The translations under genes were made by a program, and so were the position numbers. 10,081 bases of DNA from Butyricicoccus sp. (lineage in GTDB: Bacteria > Bacillota > Clostridia > Oscillospirales > Butyricicoccaceae): NCBI GenBank assembly GCA_020025885.1, contig JAHHRJ010000062.1:1-10081 (forward strand), written 5' to 3'. The notes below the pieces were generated by a model. The model was not told the DNA's origin. It saw nothing but the letters and a program-made list of their open reading frames with translations, and did no database searches. Below, piece after piece: positions 6,927-10,081 of this stretch (position 1 is the first letter of the stretch; the number at the start of each line of letters is the position of its first letter).

Positions 6927-8177
6927 TTATTCAACAGAGGGGAAGCCAGTGCCAGTCTTGTCTTTGAGTGCCAGATCATGCATTGCACGCACTTTGAGCG
7001 GCAGACCAAACAGGTTGATAAATCCAGCAGAATCTGCCTGATCGTAGGAGTCATCCTCACCAAAGGTTGCGATATCTTCTGAATACAGAGAATAGGGAGA
7101 TGTGACAGAAGCAGGCATGATATTGCCCTTATACAGTTTGAGCTTGACATCACCTGTGACTGTTTGCTGGGTCTCGGTGACAAAAGCACTCATCGCCTTG
7201 CGCAGTGGGGTGTACCACTGACCGTTGTATACAAGGTCTGCAAAATGGAGTGCAAGCTGCTGCTTGTAATGCTGGGTTTCCTTGTCGAGGGTGATCTCTT
7301 CGAGCTTCTGATGTGCAGCGTACAGGATCGCACCGCCTGGGGTCTCATATACACCTCTGGACTTCATGCCAACCAGACGGTTTTCTACGATATCCAGAAT
7401 GCCACAGCCATTTTCGCCGCCCAGCTTGTTAAGCAGTTCAATGAGTGCAACGGAGTCCATCGTCTCACCGTTGACAGCAGTTGGCACGCCCTTTTCAAAG
7501 TGAATGGTCACATAGGTTGGAACATCTGGTGCCTGCTCTGGAGATACGCCAAGTTCGAGGAAGCCGGGCTTGTTGATCGGTGCTTCGTTTGCAGGATTTT
7601 CCAGATCCAGACCTTCATGGGACAGATGCCACAGATTCTTGTCCTTGGAGTAGTTGGTTTCCTTGTTGATCTTCAGCGGAATATGATGTTTTTCAGCATA
7701 CTCGATTTCCTTTTCGCGGCTGTTGAGTTCCCAGAACCGCCAAGGTGCAATGACATCCATATGCGGTGCAAATGCCTTGATCGCAAGCTCGAATCTTACC
7801 TGATCGTTGCCCTTACCAGTGCAGCCGTGGCAGATTGCGTCTGCACCTTCCTTGAGTGCGATCTCAACAATGCGCTTTGCGATAATAGGTCTTGCAAAGG
7901 AGGTGCCCAGCAGATACTGCTCATAGGTCGCGCCTGCCTGCATGGTCGGAATGATAAAGTCATCTACAAATTCCTTGGTCAGATCCTCGATGTACAGCTT
8001 GGAAGCGCCAGTTTTGAGTGCTTTTTCTTCCAGTCCGTCAAGCTCTGTACCCTGACCCACATTGCCGGAAACCGCGATGACTTCACAGCCATAATGCTCT
8101 TTGAGCCATGGGATGAGAACGGAAGTGTCAAGACCGCCGGAGTATGCCAAAACGACTTTGTTATATTTCTTTTCCAT
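6927..8177 (-). CDS. argG: Argininosuccinate synthase
   Basis: Condenses citrulline and aspartate with ATP to argininosuccinate, AMP and pyrophosphate (EC 6.3.4.5). The 416-residue protein is a standard type of the family (about 400-450). The ATP-binding PP-loop AYSGGLDTSV is at 11-20, LGTSFARP at 90-97, and GCTGKGNDQVRFE at 118-130, a family signature for citrulline and aspartate binding. The ATG at 8177 is preceded by CTGGAGAAG at a slightly long spacing. It is the first arg gene read leftward from the divergent control region, with a promoter and ARG boxes in front and a terminator behind, so it may be its own transcription unit. An open frame of more than 1 kb runs antisense through it but looks like a codon-usage shadow. 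Confidence 0.97.
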   Translation of the reverse strand: MEKKYNKVVLAYSGGLDTSVLIPWLKEHYGCEVIAVSGNVGQGTELDGLEEKALKTGASKLYIEDLTKEFVDDFIIPTMQAGATYEQYLLGTSFARPIIAKRIVEIALKEGADAICHGCTGKGNDQVRFELAIKAFAPHMDVIAPWRFWELNSREKEIEYAEKHHIPLKINKETNYSKDKNLWHLSHEGLDLENPANEAPINKPGFLELGVSPEQAPDVPTYVTIHFEKGVPTAVNGETMDSVALIELLNKLGGENGCGILDIVENRLVGMKSRGVYETPGGAILYAAHQKLEEITLDKETQHYKQQLALHFADLVYNGQWYTPLRKAMSAFVTETQQTVTGDVKLKLYKGNIMPASVTSPYSLYSEDIATFGEDDSYDQADSAGFINLFGLPLKVRAMHDLALKDKTGTGFPSVE

Positions 8178-8213
8178 CTGAAAATCTTCTCCAGAACCAG
8201 TTGGTTTTTTAAG

Positions 8214-8231
8214 ATGGTATTATTATACACC
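8214..8231 (-). promoter_or_regulatory. Possible second ARG box over the argG -10 region
   Basis: The minus strand reads GGTGTATAATAATACCAT. Against the E. coli ARG box pattern TNTGAATWWWWATTCANW it fits 12 of 16 defined positions, with the core dyad GTAT-AATA-ATAC. It overlaps the -10 box and the likely start point, where ArgR/AhrC binding would block initiation. The match is weaker than the upstream box and part of it is simply the -10 sequence. Confidence 0.4.
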
Positions 8232-8250
8232 CACTTGTTTGAGAACACAA
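8222..8250 (-). promoter_or_regulatory. Probable argG promoter
   Basis: On the minus strand TTGTGT (8250-8245) and a perfect TATAAT (8227-8222) are separated by 17 bases. The region upstream (8251-8293) is very AT-rich, like an UP element, and holds the strong ARG box. Transcription would begin near 8215, giving a leader of about 38 bases before argG. The -35 box matches the consensus only in its TTG. Confidence 0.65.
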
Positions 8251-8275
8251 GGAAAATTTTATAAATATTTTCTAT

Positions 8276-8293
8276 AATGAATAAAAATACAAA
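8276..8293. promoter_or_regulatory. ARG box, ArgR/AhrC operator
   Basis: The plus strand reads AATGAATAAAAATACAAA, which fits 15 of 18 positions of the B. subtilis AhrC site CATGAATAAAAATKCAAK as I recall it. Its complement fits 15 of 16 defined positions of the E. coli ARG box. It lies about 70 bases upstream of the inferred argG start and 26 bases upstream of the -35, so it is an upstream operator, perhaps paired with the weaker site over the -10. Arginine-dependent repression of argG is the likely role. Effects on the divergent pncB promoter cannot be excluded. Confidence 0.75.
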
Positions 8294-8354
8294 CTGCGCA
8301 TGACAGAAGCGATAAAACAGAGGGCAGATTTTTGCTAAAAACAGAACAAATTAC

Positions 8355-8383
8355 TTGCTATTTTGATGCCATAGAGCTAAAAT
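8355..8383 (+). promoter_or_regulatory. Probable pncB promoter
   Basis: TTGCTA (8355-8360) and TAAAAT (8378-8383) are spaced by exactly 17 bases, matching the sigma-A consensus at four and five of six positions. Transcription would begin near 8390, leaving a leader of about 64 bases with a hairpin and then an AAGGGG ribosome binding site ten bases before the ATG. Confidence 0.6.
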
Positions 8384-8387
8384 AGCA
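8356..8387. promoter_or_regulatory. Perfect 9-bp inverted repeat over the pncB promoter, candidate operator
   Basis: TGCTATTTT (8356-8364) is exactly inverted as AAAATAGCA (8379-8387) with 14 bases between. The centres of the two arms are 23 bp apart, about two helical turns. The arms cover nearly all of the -35 and -10 boxes, the expected layout for a dimeric repressor site. In Firmicutes, niacin salvage genes can be controlled by NiaR or NrtR repressors. I do not recall their sites well enough to assign this one. Confidence 0.5.
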
Positions 8388-8404
8388 TTATATCTGATTG
8401 GACT

Positions 8405-8425
8405 GGCGTTCACTGCATGGACGCC
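8405..8425 (+). promoter_or_regulatory. Hairpin in the pncB leader
   Basis: GGCGTTCA (8405-8412) pairs with TGGACGCC (8418-8425) around the 5-base loop CTGCA, an 8-bp stem with one T-G pair. It sits in the predicted leader, 12 bases before the ribosome binding site. Only TCTTTC follows, so it is a poor terminator. It may stabilise the mRNA or be a protein or RNA site. Confidence 0.45.
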
Positions 8426-8453
8426 TCTTTCATAAACAAGGGGATAGAAACTT

Positions 8454-9896
8454 ATGATTCATGACAAGAATTTGACCATGCTCACGGACTTTTATGAGTT
8501 TACAATGGCAAACGGCTATTTGGAAAAGGGCATGGGTGACCGCCGCGCGTATTTTGATATGTTTTTCCGCCGTGTACCAGATGGAGGCGGTTATGCAGTC
8601 ATGGCTGGCGTAGAACAGCTTGTGCATTACTTTGAAAATCTGCATTTTACAGAAGATGATATCAGCTATCTGCGTGGACGCGGCTGCTTTAGTGAGAAGT
8701 TTTTAGAATATCTGGCAAACTTTAAGTTTGAATGCGATGTATGGGCAGTTCCGGAAGGTACACCGATTTTCCCAGGCGAGCCGATTGTCACAGTGGCAGG
8801 TCCTATGGTGCAGGCACAATTCGTGGAAACCATGATCTTGCTGACGATCAACCACCAGACCTTGATCGCAACCAAGGCGAGCCGCATTACACGCGCGGCA
8901 AAGGGGCGCACCGTGCTGGAGTTTGGCTCTCGTCGTGCGCAGGGCTATGATGGTGCGGTATATGGTGCGCGTGCGGCATATATTGGAGGCTGTCAGGGTA
9001 CGGCTTGCGTGCTGGCTGACCGTGACTACCACATTCCGGCAGGTGGCACCATGGCGCATTCTTGGGTGCAGATGTTTGATACCGAGTATGAGGCGTTTCG
9101 TGCCTATGCGGAAATCTATCCAGATAACTGCGTATTCTTGGTCGATACCTATAATGTACTCAAATCTGGTGTGCCCAATGCCATCCGCGTTGCAAACGAA
9201 GTGCTGGCACCGATGGGCATTCGTCCAAAGGGCATCCGCTTGGATTCAGGCGATATTGCATACCTGTCCATTAAGGCACGTGAGATGCTCGATGAGGCAG
9301 GATACTCTGATATGCAGATTATGGCATCCAACTCGCTCGATGAATATTTGGTGCGTGATTTGATTGGTCAGGGTGCACAGATTGACTCCTTTGGTATTGG
9401 TGAGCGCCTTATCACTTCAAAGTCTGAGCCAGTATTTGGCGGTGTATATAAACTCGTTGCTGTGGAAAACGAACAGCATGAGATCATTCCGAAAATTAAG
9501 GTTTCGGAGAATGTGGAAAAAATTACAACACCGCATTTTAAGAAGCCCTATCGTTTCTTTGATAAGCTGACTGGAAAGGCGCTCGGTGATGTACTGACCC
9601 TGCATGATGAGGTCATCAACGAAGATCAGCCGTATATGCTGTTCCACCCAATTCATACATGGAAGAAAAAGATTGTTACAGATTATGTGGTCAAGCCATT
9701 GCAGGTACAGCTCTTTGATAAGGGTACTCGCGTATATGACTGTCCGCCAATTGAGGAAGTACGGCAGTATTGCAGTGAACAGATTGACACACTTTGGGAG
9801 CAGATTCGCCGTTTTGAAAATCCGCAGACGTACTATGTGGACTATTCAGAAAAACTTTGGCGTGTGAAAAACGAACTGCTCGAAGCGGTACAGTAA
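8454..9896 (+). CDS. pncB: Nicotinate phosphoribosyltransferase
   Basis: Joins nicotinate to phosphoribosyl pyrophosphate to give nicotinate mononucleotide, using ATP (EC 6.3.4.21), the entry step of the Preiss-Handler NAD salvage route. The 480-residue length fits the longer bacterial form. Motifs include LTDFYEFTMANGY (10-22), EFGSRRAQG (156-164), GTMAHS (198-203), where H202 is the likely phosphorylated catalytic histidine, LVDTYN (229-234), IRLDSGD (261-267) and DSFGIGE (311-317), the last ones forming the phosphate-binding side of the barrel. The ATG at 8454 has AAGGGG ten bases upstream. The gene is divergent from argG with its own promoter and terminator. No other NAD gene is visible. 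Nicotinamide phosphoribosyltransferase is a related alternative but fits these motifs less well. Confidence 0.94.
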   Translation: MIHDKNLTMLTDFYEFTMANGYLEKGMGDRRAYFDMFFRRVPDGGGYAVMAGVEQLVHYFENLHFTEDDISYLRGRGCFSEKFLEYLANFKFECDVWAVPEGTPIFPGEPIVTVAGPMVQAQFVETMILLTINHQTLIATKASRITRAAKGRTVLEFGSRRAQGYDGAVYGARAAYIGGCQGTACVLADRDYHIPAGGTMAHSWVQMFDTEYEAFRAYAEIYPDNCVFLVDTYNVLKSGVPNAIRVANEVLAPMGIRPKGIRLDSGDIAYLSIKAREMLDEAGYSDMQIMASNSLDEYLVRDLIGQGAQIDSFGIGERLITSKSEPVFGGVYKLVAVENEQHEIIPKIKVSENVEKITTPHFKKPYRFFDKLTGKALGDVLTLHDEVINEDQPYMLFHPIHTWKKKIVTDYVVKPLQVQLFDKGTRVYDCPPIEEVRQYCSEQIDTLWEQIRRFENPQTYYVDYSEKLWRVKNELLEAVQ

Positions 9897-9897
9897 T

Positions 9898-9937
9898 AAA
9901 AAAACTGGCAGACGTATTTGCGTCTGCCAGTTTTTTT
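9898..9937 (+). terminator. Strong intrinsic terminator after pncB, probably bidirectional
   Basis: Just beyond the pncB stop a perfect inverted repeat pairs AAAACTGGCAGACG (9901-9914) with CGTCTGCCAGTTTT (9921-9934) around the loop TATTTG, and outer A and T runs extend it to 17 bp. Seven T follow the GC-rich stem on the plus strand, and seven T follow it on the minus strand too. It could stop both pncB and leftward transcripts from the right. Confidence 0.93.
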
Positions 9938-10002
9938 AACGATGTATAGAACTTACTTCTGTTAGTTAAATCCCTGCTGGTCACATGCTAAGGAAACAAG
10001 GT

Positions 10003-10029
10003 AAAAAGAGGACTGAATTCAGTCCTCTT
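10003..10029 (-). terminator. 24-bp perfect palindrome, probable terminator of an unseen leftward gene
   Basis: Positions 10006-10029 form a perfect palindrome centred on GAATTC, giving a 10-bp stem (AAGAGGACTG with CAGTCCTCTT) and the loop AATT. On the minus strand it runs into five T (10007-10003), while on the plus strand it is followed by CAGCG. That polarity suggests it ends a transcript entering from beyond the right edge and converging on pncB. Confidence 0.65.
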
Positions 10030-10057
10030 CAGCGTGTCAAAAAAGTCACTGCACCCT

Positions 10058-10080
10058 TTTTATTTTGGAGCGAAGCGACC
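10058..10080 (-). repeat. 23-bp dispersed repeat, right copy
   Basis: The minus strand matches 183-205 at 22 of 23 bases, beginning GGTCGCTTCGCTCC and ending in AAAATAAAA. As at the left edge, it is followed inward by a T-rich stretch containing TTTTTTGA and then by a terminator hairpin (10006-10029). It lies one base from the window edge, so a longer repeat may continue outside. Confidence 0.7.
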
Positions 10081-10081
10081 T

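Noticed and set aside
7164..8264. 366-codon plus-strand open frame opposite argG
   Set aside because: It lies almost wholly antisense to a clear argG, has no recognisable domain or ribosome binding site and is rich in Cys, Phe and Leu as expected of an antisense shadow.
10029..10081. C-terminal end of a minus-strand gene entering from the right
   Set aside because: Only about 16 codons are visible and they coincide with the dispersed repeat, which is also found at a non-coding place on the left. Not enough to call a partial gene.
1..10081. CRISPR array, tRNA, rRNA, transposase or phage genes
   Set aside because: No regularly spaced direct repeats, no cloverleaf or rRNA-like segments and no mobile-element proteins are visible.

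Overview
The window is a bacterial arginine biosynthesis locus. Seven genes lie on the minus strand, in transcription order argG, argH, argC, argJ, argB, argD, argF. A divergent nicotinate phosphoribosyltransferase gene (pncB) lies on the plus strand at the right. Gene content, AGGAG-type ribosome binding sites, sigma-A-like promoters, AhrC/ArgR-type operators and balanced base composition suggest a Firmicute of class Clostridia, possibly an Oscillospirales gut anaerobe. The genus is not established. All eight proteins look intact, full length and in frame.

Layout from left to right. 1-237 has no convincing gene. It holds a run of four short stem-loops and one copy of a 23-bp repeat. 238-277 is the terminator after argF. 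287-6832 is a tight six-gene unit, argH-argC-argJ-argB-argD-argF, with an argH/argC overlap of 1 base and gaps of 11-18 bases. 6833-6926 is a compact junction in which a terminator after argG overlaps a promoter for argH. 6927-8177 is argG. 8178-8453 is the divergent control region. It has an argG promoter with one strong and one weaker ARG box, and a pncB promoter overlapped by a perfect 9-bp inverted repeat, followed by a leader hairpin. 8454-9896 is pncB, followed at once by a strong terminator (9898-9937). The right edge carries a 24-bp palindrome, probably the terminator of an unseen leftward gene, and a second copy of the 23-bp repeat in opposite orientation.

How the genes work together. 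ArgB phosphorylates N-acetylglutamate, ArgC reduces it and ArgD transaminates it to N-acetylornithine. ArgJ moves the acetyl group back to glutamate, giving ornithine (the cyclic route). ArgF carbamoylates ornithine to citrulline, ArgG adds aspartate and ArgH releases arginine and fumarate. Together they cover glutamate to arginine except for carbamoyl phosphate supply and, if ArgJ is monofunctional, a priming N-acetylglutamate synthase. Neither is visible here, nor is argR. ArgB has the N-terminal helix region and C-terminal signature of arginine-inhibited kinases, so control probably acts both on the enzyme and through the ARG boxes. PncB belongs to NAD salvage and seems to be a neighbour with its own control.

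I found no undescribed multi-gene system. The points worth a second look are regulatory or structural: the shared terminator/promoter between argG and argH, the two ARG boxes about six helical turns apart, the dyad over the pncB promoter, and the repeats and hairpins at the two edges.
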